A stretch of 64,000 nt of DNA, from contig NZ_JASSYX010000004.1 in the NCBI RefSeq assembly GCF_030244015.1, positions 496,001 to 560,000 on the forward strand, read 5' to 3'. The stretch comes from Pedobacter ginsengisoli. GTDB taxonomy: Bacteria; Bacteroidota; Bacteroidia; Sphingobacteriales; Sphingobacteriaceae. The translations under genes were made by a program, and so were the position numbers. Below, one piece after another: positions 18,039 through 26,872 of this stretch. How positions within the stretch are numbered: position 1 is the stretch's first letter; every line of letters starts with the position of its first letter. A model generated the notes under the pieces. The model had not been told where the DNA came from and ran no database searches. It saw only the letters and a program-made list of their open reading frames with translations.

Positions 18039-18683
18039 ATGAAAAATAAATTGTCTCCACTATCGCTTCTTAATCCCGCCAAACTTAAGGTTCTGCTATC
18101 CCTGGGCATCAAAGGCTACCTTGCAGACAAGGGCTGGTTTGATGCATACAGGACCAAGTCCGCCATTGACCAGGATGGCAAGCCAATCGCATGGGTTACC
18201 TATTCGTTTATAGATTTTATTAAAGACAGGATTAATAAGGAACACGACATCTTTGAATTCGGTTCCGGTAATTCTACCATTTTCTATGCAGGCTTAGCTA
18301 AATCCGTTTACTCAGTAGAACATGACAAGGAATGGTTTGAGAAGAGTTCAGAGATCAGACTGCCGAATGTCAACATGATCCACTGCGACTTAACGCCGGG
18401 TGGCGATTACTCTAAAAGCGCAGGCATAACGGGCAGGAAATTCCATATGATCATTGTAGATGGACGGGACAGGGTAAACTGCTGTAAACAAGCCATCCAT
18501 TCCTTAACAGAAAACGGGGTCGTAGTACTGGATGATTCTGAGCGGACTGAATATGCAGAAGCACATGATTTTTTCAAAAAGAATGGCTTTAAGTACCTGC
18601 CGTTCTCTGGAATAGCACCTGGCGTAATCATTTCTAAATACACCTCGATATTCTACAAACCTGACAACTGTCTGGATATCTAA
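18039..18683 (+). CDS. Class I SAM-dependent methyltransferase
   Basis: The 214-residue protein has a SAM-binding glycine motif, FEFGSGNSTIFYAGL, followed by the acidic end of beta2 in VYSVEHDKEWFE. Then come MIIVDGRDRVNCC and GVVVLDDSER. This is the pattern of small methyltransferases found in glycan and capsule clusters. The target cannot be read from the sequence. It is the last plus-strand gene before a converging methyltransferase and shares a hairpin terminator with it. Confidence 0.78.
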   Translation: MKNKLSPLSLLNPAKLKVLLSLGIKGYLADKGWFDAYRTKSAIDQDGKPIAWVTYSFIDFIKDRINKEHDIFEFGSGNSTIFYAGLAKSVYSVEHDKEWFEKSSEIRLPNVNMIHCDLTPGGDYSKSAGITGRKFHMIIVDGRDRVNCCKQAIHSLTENGVVVLDDSERTEYAEAHDFFKKNGFKYLPFSGIAPGVIISKYTSIFYKPDNCLDI

Positions 18684-18686
18684 AAC

Positions 18687-18720
18687 TCAGTCTATTATTA
18701 GACTGACTATCTTTTTCTTA
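18687..18720. terminator. Terminator hairpin shared by converging methyltransferase genes
   Basis: TCAGTCT (18687-18693) pairs with AGACTGA (18700-18706) around ATTATT. A T-rich run follows on the plus strand and GTTTTAG on the minus strand. The plus-strand T-run lies inside the end of the opposite gene. Confidence 0.6.
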
Positions 18721-19516
18721 GGACGTAATAAACGCTTTGTGGCGCAATGCGTTCCAGCTTTTTTGTAGCATGGTAATGTATATTCCAGGCAAAAAGTTTC
18801 GAAAGCCATTTGTCAAATACCATATAGCTTTTAAAAGTATGGAGTGGCTTGTTTGAAATCCGCTGCCAGCCGCGCTGAAGAAAAGATTCCATGCAAAAAC
18901 ACATTCCTTCATTAACAACCTCCGCATTCAGTTCTTTGATTACAGACCTGAATATGGCCAAAGGAATACCCCTTTCATTTCTTGTTAACCCTTTTCTCGG
19001 CTTTGTCCAGTCGCCCATGGAGATCACCGGCTCCCGCAAAAGCAGATAGCCTCCGGGTTTGGTTACCCTGTAAAGTTCCTTTAAAACTAAGGTCACATTT
19101 GGAATGTGGTGAATTACCCCAAAACAGGTTGTCAGGTCAAAATAATTGTCAGGATAATTAATCGTGCCCTCAACAGTGGGCTTGGTATACACCGGCTTTA
19201 AGTGCTGTATCGTCTCCGAACGTAAATTATCCGAGGGTTCTATAATGTGCAGGTCCGATATTTTGTCTATGACCGGATAAAATTCATGCCCCCATGCCGC
19301 ACCAAGGCCAAGTACCCGCTCAAATTTCCGGTCCGGCAAATATTTATAGCCATGCAGATTGTTTAAGGGATGATACTCGTAAGTATACTTGTCAAACTCC
19401 TTACTGCCCAAATTTGCGTAAGCTTCAGCTTCCTGATGATACCACGCCTTAATTTGCTCCAGGTTAAAATCATCCCCGTAAACTGCTGCACCAGAGGCAT
19501 ACTTTTCTTCGATCAT
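18707..19516 (-). CDS. Class I SAM-dependent methyltransferase (Methyltransf_11 type)
   Basis: I start at the ATG at 19516 (MIEEKYASGAAVYGDD), since this resembles the beginning of related enzymes; an in-frame ATG at 19576 would add 20 residues. The SAM loop is VLGLGAAWGHEFYP, the beta2 acid is in LHIIEPSDN, and the beta4-beta5 part is FDLTTCFGVIHHIPN then LYRVTKPGGYLLLREPV. It is a third methyltransferase in the glycan locus and faces the other two. The C-terminal part (MVFDKWLSKLFAWN) is not family-typical and may contact the acceptor. Confidence 0.78.
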   Translation of the reverse strand: MIEEKYASGAAVYGDDFNLEQIKAWYHQEAEAYANLGSKEFDKYTYEYHPLNNLHGYKYLPDRKFERVLGLGAAWGHEFYPVIDKISDLHIIEPSDNLRSETIQHLKPVYTKPTVEGTINYPDNYFDLTTCFGVIHHIPNVTLVLKELYRVTKPGGYLLLREPVISMGDWTKPRKGLTRNERGIPLAIFRSVIKELNAEVVNEGMCFCMESFLQRGWQRISNKPLHTFKSYMVFDKWLSKLFAWNIHYHATKKLERIAPQSVYYVLRKR

Positions 19517-19613
19517 ATCAATTATAAAAAGCCGAAAATAATACTTTTTTAAGAAAGAACTGACCGGTAAATTCATATTTCAGTCCAGGCCCCCGGCAGC
19601 AACTAAAAATTAA

Positions 19614-19621
19614 TACTTTTG
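19614..19621 (+). promoter_or_regulatory. Possible -7 box of the glycosyltransferase gene
   Basis: TACTTTTG matches TAnnTTTG exactly and lies 23 bases before the ATG at 19645. No convincing -33 TTG was found at 17-23 bases upstream. Confidence 0.3.
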
Positions 19622-19644
19622 TAATGTCTACCTTATAAAAACCT

Positions 19645-20550
19645 ATGCAAAACCTTGCACCCATCGCTTTATTTGTTTACAATCGTCCTAAACATACAGA
19701 ACGCACCATTAAGTTCCTGAAGCAGAATGAACTGGCTTCGGAAAGCAGGCTTTTCGTTTTTTCAGACGGCTTCAGGTCAGGAGCAGATGAGACACAGGTA
19801 ATGGAAGTAAGGGAGCTCCTGAAACACATTGACGGCTTTAAATCCGTTGAGGTCATCGAGGCCGGAGAGAACATGGGCCTGGCACAATCCATCATTACAG
19901 GAGTCAGCAAGCTCATCAAAGACTATAAACAAGTGATTGTCCTTGAGGATGATCTCATTACTTCGCCTTATACCTTAACCTATTTTAACGAGGCGCTGAA
20001 CCGCTACCGCAATGAAGATAGGGTCATGCACATCAGTGCCTATATGTACCCGCTAAAAAATGCCGGATTGCCGGAAAGTTTCTTTTACCGGGCTGCCGGA
20101 AGCTGGGGCTGGGCTACATGGGAACGGGCCTGGAAACATTTTGAGCCGGATATCCATGTCCTCGAAGCCCAGTTTGACGCTGCAAAAAAGGATGCGTTTA
20201 CGATAGACCGGACTATGAATTTCTGGAAACAAATCCAGGAATTTAAACAGGGCAGGAACAACTCCTGGGCCATCCGCTGGTACGCTTCTATATTTTTAAA
20301 AGGCGGGCTTACCTTAAATCCCGCTCAGTCTCTTGTCAACAACATTGGCCACGATGGCTCAGGCGTCCATTCGGGCATAAATGACATCTATAATGTCATC
20401 ATCAACCCAAACCCGGTTACAAAATTCCCGGATCTGATCGAAGAGGACCGCACCGCCTATGAAGCCATAAAGGACTTTCTAAGACACAGAAAAGGATCCT
20501 TATGGAAAAGAATAAAACGGTATATCGCAGAACACATCATCAAAAAATAG
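19645..20550 (+). CDS. Glycosyltransferase, GT-A fold, GNT-I-like
   Basis: The 301-residue protein begins with a nucleotide-sugar binding region (APIALFVYNRPKHTERTIKF), has the metal-binding EDD in IVLEDDLITSPYTL, and then SWGWATWERAWKHFE, a motif shared with GNT-I/GT13-like bacterial enzymes of surface-glycan loci. No membrane segment is visible. The donor and acceptor sugars are unknown. It lies divergent from the minus-strand methyltransferase, and only 20 bases separate its end from the converging tricorn-type protease gene. Confidence 0.8.
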   Translation: MQNLAPIALFVYNRPKHTERTIKFLKQNELASESRLFVFSDGFRSGADETQVMEVRELLKHIDGFKSVEVIEAGENMGLAQSIITGVSKLIKDYKQVIVLEDDLITSPYTLTYFNEALNRYRNEDRVMHISAYMYPLKNAGLPESFFYRAAGSWGWATWERAWKHFEPDIHVLEAQFDAAKKDAFTIDRTMNFWKQIQEFKQGRNNSWAIRWYASIFLKGGLTLNPAQSLVNNIGHDGSGVHSGINDIYNVIINPNPVTKFPDLIEEDRTAYEAIKDFLRHRKGSLWKRIKRYIAEHIIKK

Positions 20551-20570
20551 TCTGCCCACACCATCTGTCC

Positions 20571-23500
20571 TTATTTCAAATCTTTTAAAATCTCCGTCAC
20601 AGCCCTTTCCAGCTGAGGGTCCTTGTCTGCCAGCCGGTCTTCAAAGGTATTTTTTACATAGATGTCCGGACTTACCCCTTCTTTTTCAATGTTCTTGCCA
20701 TCCAGTGTATAACAGCCCCAGGAAGGCAGGCGATAAGAAGAACCATCGACCAGCCCTTTGGCTGAGGTGAAGATGATCCAGCGGTAAGTCTCCGTTCCAA
20801 TAACTTTACCCAGCTTCAGCGCTTTGAACCCTGCAGCGGTCATCTCCGCATCACTCAGCGACTGCTCATTGATCAGCAGTACAATGGGTTTTGCCGCAGG
20901 CGCAAAATTGCTTTGAGGCGCCAGTTTACCGCCCCTGTATTTCCACTGCAGATACGGCCTCTGGGCCAAAAATTTCAACACTTCATCGTGCACATTTCCA
21001 CCAGTATTATAGCGCAGGTCCAGGATCACTGCTTCCTTGTTGTTTTCCTGCGCCACCATGTCCAGCAGGAAGCTTTCCAGCTCGCCCCCGCCCATATTTT
21101 TCATATAGGTATAAGCGATCCGGTTGTTGCCCAGCTGCTTCACACGTTCGCGGTTTTTGGCGATCCATTCATCATAAAGATTTCCGCGCAATGCACCCGA
21201 ACTCTGCGGGTGTACTTTCGCCGTTACCATTTTGCCGTCCCGGTCCAGCGTGAGTGTCAGCTCCTGTTCGAGTGAAGGGCTGGTGAAATACGCATCCCTG
21301 TCTTTGTTTTTGTCTATCTTCACACCGTTTACAGCAGTCAGGACATCTCCCGGTTTAATATTCACCCCAAGGTGCTTCCCGTTACTTCTGGCTACCACGC
21401 GGTCCACTTTGTAAGGGTCCCCGGCAGAGAAAATGATTCCGGTTTCATTGGTGGCATAGTTCAGGTTCTTGCGCTCTTCTGTTCCATAGCTGCTGAAACC
21501 CAGGTGCGAAGAATTCAGCTCACCCAGCATATCATTCAGCAATACCCTCAGGTCTGAACGGTTGTTTACATCAGGTAAATAGGCCGCATAACGCTGCTGC
21601 ATTTTGAGCCAGTCCACTCCGTGAAAATGCTCATCATAGAAATTCTCTTCCAGCCCGGCCCAGGTCTCATAAAACATCTGGCTGAACTCACTGCTCAGGT
21701 CGCGGGTAAATTTATAGCCCATGCTCACAGGCTCAAGTTTGTTCCCGTCTATATTGTATTTATTGATCACACCTTTAGACAAAGCATAAAACTTGCCTCC
21801 GGACTCGACAATGGACACATCACCTCCATCGGCTACCTTCTCTGTCTTATTCTGTTCAAAGGGTTCTATAATGGTTCTGTAAAGAGATGGTGAACCGCCT
21901 TCATGATTTGAAAAAAAGTATACATATGTTTTTTCGCCTTTGGCAAATACATCTGAACCGTATTGCGTACCGAACCCCGGGCTGATCTGATCAATCCTGT
22001 CCATAATATTGGCGGTGTTGATGGTGATCACATTTGCAGGTTTCACCTGCTTAACCTCTTTTTTAGCGACGCTGTCTTTTTTTGCTGTATCTTTTTTAGC
22101 AGCACTGTTCTTAGCGTTAACCTTTTTATCCTCTTTTTTTACACTCTTGTCAGCGGGTTTTTCTATTTTTTTGTCTGGTGTGAACAACTCGTCAAACTTA
22201 TCACTCCGGTAAGGATCGTCGTATTCATCCAGAGCCATACGGTACACATGTGCATTCTGCATTCCCGTCGGGTAGGAAGGTCTGGTCCGCGAACTGGTAA
22301 AGAATATGTATTTACCATCAGGAGACCAAAATGGCGAAGCCTCGGAAACTCCGGTATTGGTCAGGTTCAACGTTCTGTTCTCCTTAATGTGGTGGACAAA
22401 AATATCCTGTTCAAAATTCCGGTAAGCCGTAAACAGTACATATTCCCCGTTTGGTGAAAACGTCGGCGCGGAGTTTTGAAACGCCCAGATCTCATCCTTT
22501 ACTATCGTCTTGCTTTCCAGCGATTTCAGGTCCAGCAGGCGAACTTCGTTTCTTCCGCTCAGGTATACGGCCTGAGTCTTTTCCTTATTGAAAGTGATGT
22601 CCCTGTTGTTGCTGTTGTCTTTGGTCAGTTGTTTCAGCCCTCCTCTTCCATCTGCTCCTATGGTAAACCAGTTCTGATAGCCTTTATAGGTCTGGTTGAA
22701 CAACAGCCTGCGGTTATCAGACAGCCATTTAACTTCCAGTGCCCTTTCAGCAAAGGCGTCGTCCGCGCCCCGTTCTATTTTGCGGATAAATTTGCCTTCC
22801 GCATCGCTCACAAACAATTCACCCCTGGAAATGAAAGCCAGTTTTTTGCCGTCCGGCGAGAGGTCAAAGGTGGATATCGCTCCTCTAACATCAAATTCCT
22901 GGGCTTTAGACAAGACATTATTTCTCGAAATTGTCACGTTTATTTTGTTTGATTTCTTCGAAGCCACATCATATAGGTAAATCTGATAATCCTTTTCAAA
23001 CACTATAGAATTTCCTGATGCTGCAACAAAAGGACGCTTTACTGCTGAATCAAAGCTGGTTAATCTTGTTTTCTTTCCACCGGAAAAAGTATAAAGGTTG
23101 TATTCATCGTTACTTTCATCAGATACAAAGTAGATATTTCCGTTCTTATCTAAAGTTGCCCAGAAATCTTTCCCCTTATAATCTGTATACTGTTTATAGG
23201 TCTTTGTTTTCGGATTGTACGACTGGATATCCGGATTGTATGCGCCTTTATAACGTTTGCGGTTGGCAAAGTTTTTACTCTCCCAGGTATCATTAAAGAA
23301 CAGTTCCCCATTTGGTGCCTCCACTACATTGTGTACCGTATTGAAATAATTTTCAAACAGCCTTGTTGCCGTACCTCCGTTTGCGTTTACCTTATAGGAA
23401 GAATACATATTGTACCGCCCCGACGTAAAATAAATCGTTTTGCTATCCCAGCTCCAGCTGTCCGCCTCGTCTGCCGCATCATTAAAGGTCAGCTGTTCGA

Positions 23501-23807
23501 CTTCCCCTCCGCCCATGGGCATCACATACACATCGTAGTTTCCAAACTGGTCTGAAGAAAAGGCCAGCTGTTTGCCATCGGGAGATACCCGGGGATTGAT
23601 CTCATTTCCAGGCATGGCTGTAATCCGGCTTGCCTCACCCCCATTGGCCGCAACCCGCCACAAGTCTCCTTCATAACTGAATATTACTGTTTTCGCATCA
23701 GGAGTCAGGGCTGGGTAAGCCGTGAACCTGGTTTCTGACTGCGCGAGAACAGCTGAAACGGAAAATATGGACGCAGAAATCAGGGAAAATATAAACGTTT
23801 TCTTCAT
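20571..23807 (-). CDS. Tricorn-type S41 serine protease, exported
   Basis: A 1078-residue periplasmic protease with a signal peptide ending SAVLAQ. The N-terminal half is a WD40-like beta-propeller region (repeats such as NPRVSPDGKQLAFSSD). About residues 539-589 are a lysine-rich low-complexity linker. The C-terminal half has the tricorn core, a PDZ domain (NIKPGDVLTAVNG) and the S41 domain. Predicted catalytic residues are H768 in ELNSSHLGF, S985 in NEQSLSDAEM and E1043 in EKEGVSPD. Tricorn proteases trim peptides; bacterial exported forms probably degrade periplasmic peptides. It sits within a glycan locus on the opposite strand, so a direct functional link is doubtful. Confidence 0.92.
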   Translation of the reverse strand: MKKTFIFSLISASIFSVSAVLAQSETRFTAYPALTPDAKTVIFSYEGDLWRVAANGGEASRITAMPGNEINPRVSPDGKQLAFSSDQFGNYDVYVMPMGGGEVEQLTFNDAADEADSWSWDSKTIYFTSGRYNMYSSYKVNANGGTATRLFENYFNTVHNVVEAPNGELFFNDTWESKNFANRKRYKGAYNPDIQSYNPKTKTYKQYTDYKGKDFWATLDKNGNIYFVSDESNDEYNLYTFSGGKKTRLTSFDSAVKRPFVAASGNSIVFEKDYQIYLYDVASKKSNKINVTISRNNVLSKAQEFDVRGAISTFDLSPDGKKLAFISRGELFVSDAEGKFIRKIERGADDAFAERALEVKWLSDNRRLLFNQTYKGYQNWFTIGADGRGGLKQLTKDNSNNRDITFNKEKTQAVYLSGRNEVRLLDLKSLESKTIVKDEIWAFQNSAPTFSPNGEYVLFTAYRNFEQDIFVHHIKENRTLNLTNTGVSEASPFWSPDGKYIFFTSSRTRPSYPTGMQNAHVYRMALDEYDDPYRSDKFDELFTPDKKIEKPADKSVKKEDKKVNAKNSAAKKDTAKKDSVAKKEVKQVKPANVITINTANIMDRIDQISPGFGTQYGSDVFAKGEKTYVYFFSNHEGGSPSLYRTIIEPFEQNKTEKVADGGDVSIVESGGKFYALSKGVINKYNIDGNKLEPVSMGYKFTRDLSSEFSQMFYETWAGLEENFYDEHFHGVDWLKMQQRYAAYLPDVNNRSDLRVLLNDMLGELNSSHLGFSSYGTEERKNLNYATNETGIIFSAGDPYKVDRVVARSNGKHLGVNIKPGDVLTAVNGVKIDKNKDRDAYFTSPSLEQELTLTLDRDGKMVTAKVHPQSSGALRGNLYDEWIAKNRERVKQLGNNRIAYTYMKNMGGGELESFLLDMVAQENNKEAVILDLRYNTGGNVHDEVLKFLAQRPYLQWKYRGGKLAPQSNFAPAAKPIVLLINEQSLSDAEMTAAGFKALKLGKVIGTETYRWIIFTSAKGLVDGSSYRLPSWGCYTLDGKNIEKEGVSPDIYVKNTFEDRLADKDPQLERAVTEILKDLK

Positions 23808-24027
23808 TGGATTTGAAAAGCTTGGTTGGTTTAAGGCCCTTAAATCAGCATACTGCTTTTTTAAAGGCCATGGTATCAGCTAAAATACACAAGAGTTTTA
23901 ATAAAGATTAAAATACATGTAATTTTCCCTAAGATTTTTCGTCTGTATGTCAATGCCGGCAAAACAGGTCCCCGGACGTTTCTGTTTGAAATTTGACATA
24001 TGGATCAGTAAATTTTAATTAAGTTTG

Positions 24028-25308
24028 GTGAGTTTGAAAGTAGTACACTTAAATACATACGAAGGCAATGGGGGCGCAGGGCGGGCCTGCCTCAGGCTCA
24101 ATGACGCATTAAATGCCAGTGGTGCAGAATCCAGCGTCATGGTCTACTTTCAGTTCAAAGAAAGCAGCAGAACAGGCACATTCAGCAAAAGCAAATTTCA
24201 GAAAGCCAGGGCGATCTTCAACATCCTGTCTGAGCGTTATTTATCCAAGTCAGTAGTTAAAAAAGGCCTGAAAACCCCTTTCTCCCTCCAGTGGTTTGGC
24301 ACATCGGTCATCAACCATCCGGCAGTAAAGGAGGCCGACATCATCCACCTGCACTGGATCAACCATGGCTTTCTGTCTCCAAAATTCCTTGCCCAGCTGG
24401 ATGAACTGGAAAAACCAATTGTATGGACCTTTCACGACAGTAATGCTTTTACCGGCGGCTGCCATGTGCGCTATTCCTGTGAAAATTATTATAAGGAGTG
24501 TGGTTTTTGCCCTTTGCTAAAAATGAGCGGCAAGGATGACCTTTCCCACAAAACCTGGCTGCGGAAAAAGAAAGCCTATTCCGAACTGAACTGCCACATT
24601 GTAGCACCCAGCAACTGGATGGCAAAATCCATAAAACTAAGCAGTCTGATGGGCTTCAGGGAAGTCACCGTCATCCCAAACACCATTGAGACCAGTATTT
24701 TCAAGCCCTACGTCAAAGCTGAAGCCAAAAAGATCTTAAAGATCAGCCCGGATAAATTTGTGCTGATGAGCGGCTTCATGCCTTCAAAAGACGACAAGCA
24801 CAAAGGAACATCCTACCTGATTGATGCACTGAATGACCTTTCCACCCGGCCGGGCATTGTTAAGGAAAACATTGAACTCATCATATTTGGCAATAAGCCC
24901 AATGCGGAAATGCCGCAATTCCCTTTTAAAACAACTTTTCTGGGAACCGTCCACAATGATGAGCACCTGGCCAAATGCTATTCTGCCGCAGATGCCTTCA
25001 TTACCCCATCACTGGAGGACAACCTTCCAAACACCGTGATGGAAAGCCTGGCATGCGCCACACCGGTAGTGGCGTTCAAAACCGGCGGTATTCCAGACAT
25101 GGTCAGACACCTGGAAAATGGCTACCTTGCTGAATACGAATCCTCAGAAGACCTGGCAACCGGTATGGAATGGCTTTACCATGAAGATCAGGGCCACGAA
25201 ATTCAGAAAGAAGCCAGAAAAACCATATTATCACAATTCTCTGAAACTGTTATTGCAGAAAAACACTTATTATTGTATCAAACCCTTTTGGACCTTCAGC
25301 CCAAATAG
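24028..25308 (+). CDS. Glycosyltransferase family 4
   Basis: A GT-B glycosyltransferase of about 426 residues. The N-terminal acceptor domain starts LKVVHLNTYEGNGGAGRACL, and the C-terminal donor-binding domain contains TPSLEDNLPNTVMESLACAT and VAFKTGGIPDMV, the conserved GT4 E-x7-E region. The start codon is not ATG: GTG at 24028, TTG at 24025 and TTG at 24034 are all in frame, and I chose GTG. A TAAGTTTG box at 24020-24027 abuts it; if that is the promoter, the TTG at 24034 would be the real start. Within the locus it precedes a GT2 gene by 32 bases. Confidence 0.85.
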   Translation: MSLKVVHLNTYEGNGGAGRACLRLNDALNASGAESSVMVYFQFKESSRTGTFSKSKFQKARAIFNILSERYLSKSVVKKGLKTPFSLQWFGTSVINHPAVKEADIIHLHWINHGFLSPKFLAQLDELEKPIVWTFHDSNAFTGGCHVRYSCENYYKECGFCPLLKMSGKDDLSHKTWLRKKKAYSELNCHIVAPSNWMAKSIKLSSLMGFREVTVIPNTIETSIFKPYVKAEAKKILKISPDKFVLMSGFMPSKDDKHKGTSYLIDALNDLSTRPGIVKENIELIIFGNKPNAEMPQFPFKTTFLGTVHNDEHLAKCYSAADAFITPSLEDNLPNTVMESLACATPVVAFKTGGIPDMVRHLENGYLAEYESSEDLATGMEWLYHEDQGHEIQKEARKTILSQFSETVIAEKHLLLYQTLLDLQPK

Positions 25309-25340
25309 GCAAAGACAAAAAAACATAAGATCTCATCCGC

Positions 25341-26090
25341 ATGCAGCCAAAATTAAGTGTTATCACTATCGTTTATAACAATGTAAAGGATATTGAGCGC
25401 ACGATGCTGTCCGTACTCAACCAGACCTACCGCAACATTGAGTACATTATCATTGACGGCGGTTCAAAAGACGGCACTGTCGAGGTGATCGGTAAATACC
25501 GGCCAAGACTGGCCCGGTTCCTCTCAGAGCCGGACAATGGCATTTATGATGCCATGAACAAGGGCCTCACCCTGGCCACCGGCGACTATGTGCTGTTCAT
25601 GAATTCCGGCGATGAGATCTATGCCCCGGAAACGGTAACAGAAGTGTTTGAAAGCGCGGCGGCTGCCGACATTTACTATGGGGAAACTGAAATGTACAAT
25701 GAGCAGTGGGAAAGCCTGGGACAGCGAAGACATTGCGCTCCCGAAATATTCAACTGGAAAAGCTTCCGCTACGGCATGAGCATAAGTCATCAGGCTATAT
25801 ATGTAAAACGAAGCCTGGCACAGCCCTTTGACCTCAGGTACAAGTACAGTTCAGATATAGACTGGATCATCAGGGCGGCCAAAAATGCATCGAGCATTGT
25901 CAATACGCACATGTATGTAGCAAAATACCTGGTTGGCGGAATATCCAAGAAAAAACATTTTGCAAGTCTCAGGGAACGCTTCCGCATCTTCAGCAAGTAT
26001 TACGGACTGATCCCCAACCTGATCAACCATGTATTCATCGCTGGAAACCTGGCCATGTATTTTGTCCGCCACAGGCGAACTAACGATTAA
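25341..26090 (+). CDS. Glycosyltransferase family 2
   Basis: A 249-residue GT-A enzyme. The N-terminal nucleotide-binding region is KLSVITIVYNNVKDIERTML, followed by YIIIDGGSKDGTVEVI. The metal-binding site is in LFMNSGDEIY, and the acceptor side has HQAIYVKRSL. This is the WcaA-like family 2 layout common in capsule and LPS loci. It is the last gene of the glycan run; a good hairpin terminator follows 50 bases after the stop. Confidence 0.88.
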   Translation: MQPKLSVITIVYNNVKDIERTMLSVLNQTYRNIEYIIIDGGSKDGTVEVIGKYRPRLARFLSEPDNGIYDAMNKGLTLATGDYVLFMNSGDEIYAPETVTEVFESAAAADIYYGETEMYNEQWESLGQRRHCAPEIFNWKSFRYGMSISHQAIYVKRSLAQPFDLRYKYSSDIDWIIRAAKNASSIVNTHMYVAKYLVGGISKKKHFASLRERFRIFSKYYGLIPNLINHVFIAGNLAMYFVRHRRTND

Positions 26091-26140
26091 GCGGCTATTT
26101 TAAAATTATCAAAACAATACTTCTTTCAGAATGTCCTGTT

Positions 26141-26180
26141 ATCAGGCGGGTTTAAAAACCTGCGCTGATATCTTTTTATT
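26141..26180 (+). terminator. Terminator at the end of the glycan locus
   Basis: ATCAGGCGGGTTT pairs with AAACCTGC-G-CTGAT (one bulged G and one G-T pair) and is followed by ATCTTTTTATT. It lies 50 bases after the GT2 stop and 20 bases before the next gene. Confidence 0.75.
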
Positions 26181-26200
26181 CATCCTAAAATTTCAGAATT

Positions 26201-26764
26201 ATGGGACAGTTAAGCAATAGAACAATAGCCGTTTTAGCAGAAAGTGGCTTTGAAGAATCCGAACTGACCAGTCCGGTACAGCGGTTAAAAGAAGAAGGAG
26301 CGACCGTACACATCATCTCTTCAAAACCCGGAAAGATCCAGGCCATGAAAGGCGACCATGAATGGGGACAATATGTAGACGTGGACAAAACCCTTATGGA
26401 AGCAACCGCAGATGAGTACAATGGGCTGCTCATTCCCGGCGGTGTCCTGAGCCCGGACTCCGTAAGAAAAAATGAAGACGCACTGGCTTTTGTAAAAGCT
26501 TTTTTTGAAGCAGGAAAGCCGGTCGCGGCAATCTGTCACGGGCCGCAGGTACTCATTAGTGCAGAAGTAGCAGAAGGCAGGACCATGACCTCTACCAGGA
26601 CCATCAAAATAGACCTGATCAATGCAGGCGCCAAATGGGTAGATGAAGAAGTTGTCGTTGACCAGGGCCTGGTCACCAGCCGCAGCCCTGCCGACTTACC
26701 TGCCTTCAACGACAAAATAACAGAGGAATTTGCTGAAGGCGTACACGAGGGCCAGCATGCATAA
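26201..26764 (+). CDS. DJ-1/PfpI family type 1 glutamine amidotransferase-like protein
   Basis: The 187-residue protein belongs to the YhbO/PfpI branch of the DJ-1 superfamily. The nucleophile elbow is AAICHGPQVLI with C112 and H113, and the acidic partner is E18 in ESGFEESEL. Family members have been reported as proteases, glyoxalases and deglycases, and many act in stress defence. The exact activity is not decidable here. The gene is flanked on both sides by terminator hairpins, so it is transcribed alone. Confidence 0.88.
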   Translation: MGQLSNRTIAVLAESGFEESELTSPVQRLKEEGATVHIISSKPGKIQAMKGDHEWGQYVDVDKTLMEATADEYNGLLIPGGVLSPDSVRKNEDALAFVKAFFEAGKPVAAICHGPQVLISAEVAEGRTMTSTRTIKIDLINAGAKWVDEEVVVDQGLVTSRSPADLPAFNDKITEEFAEGVHEGQHA

Positions 26765-26785
26765 TGCATCCTCTATTCAAAAAGA

Positions 26786-26819
26786 AACCCCTGATGATTG
26801 AACTCAACAGGGGTTTTTT
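26786..26819. terminator. Bidirectional terminator between the PfpI-type gene and typA
   Basis: AACCCCTG (26786-26793) pairs with CAGGGGTT (26808-26815), followed by TTTTTTA on the plus strand. On the minus strand TTTCTTTTTG follows. The two genes converge here. Confidence 0.85.
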
Positions 26820-26872
26820 ATTAGGAAATTTCTTAAATCCTTACAGGTACGACCCCGCTTCAGATGAAGAAA

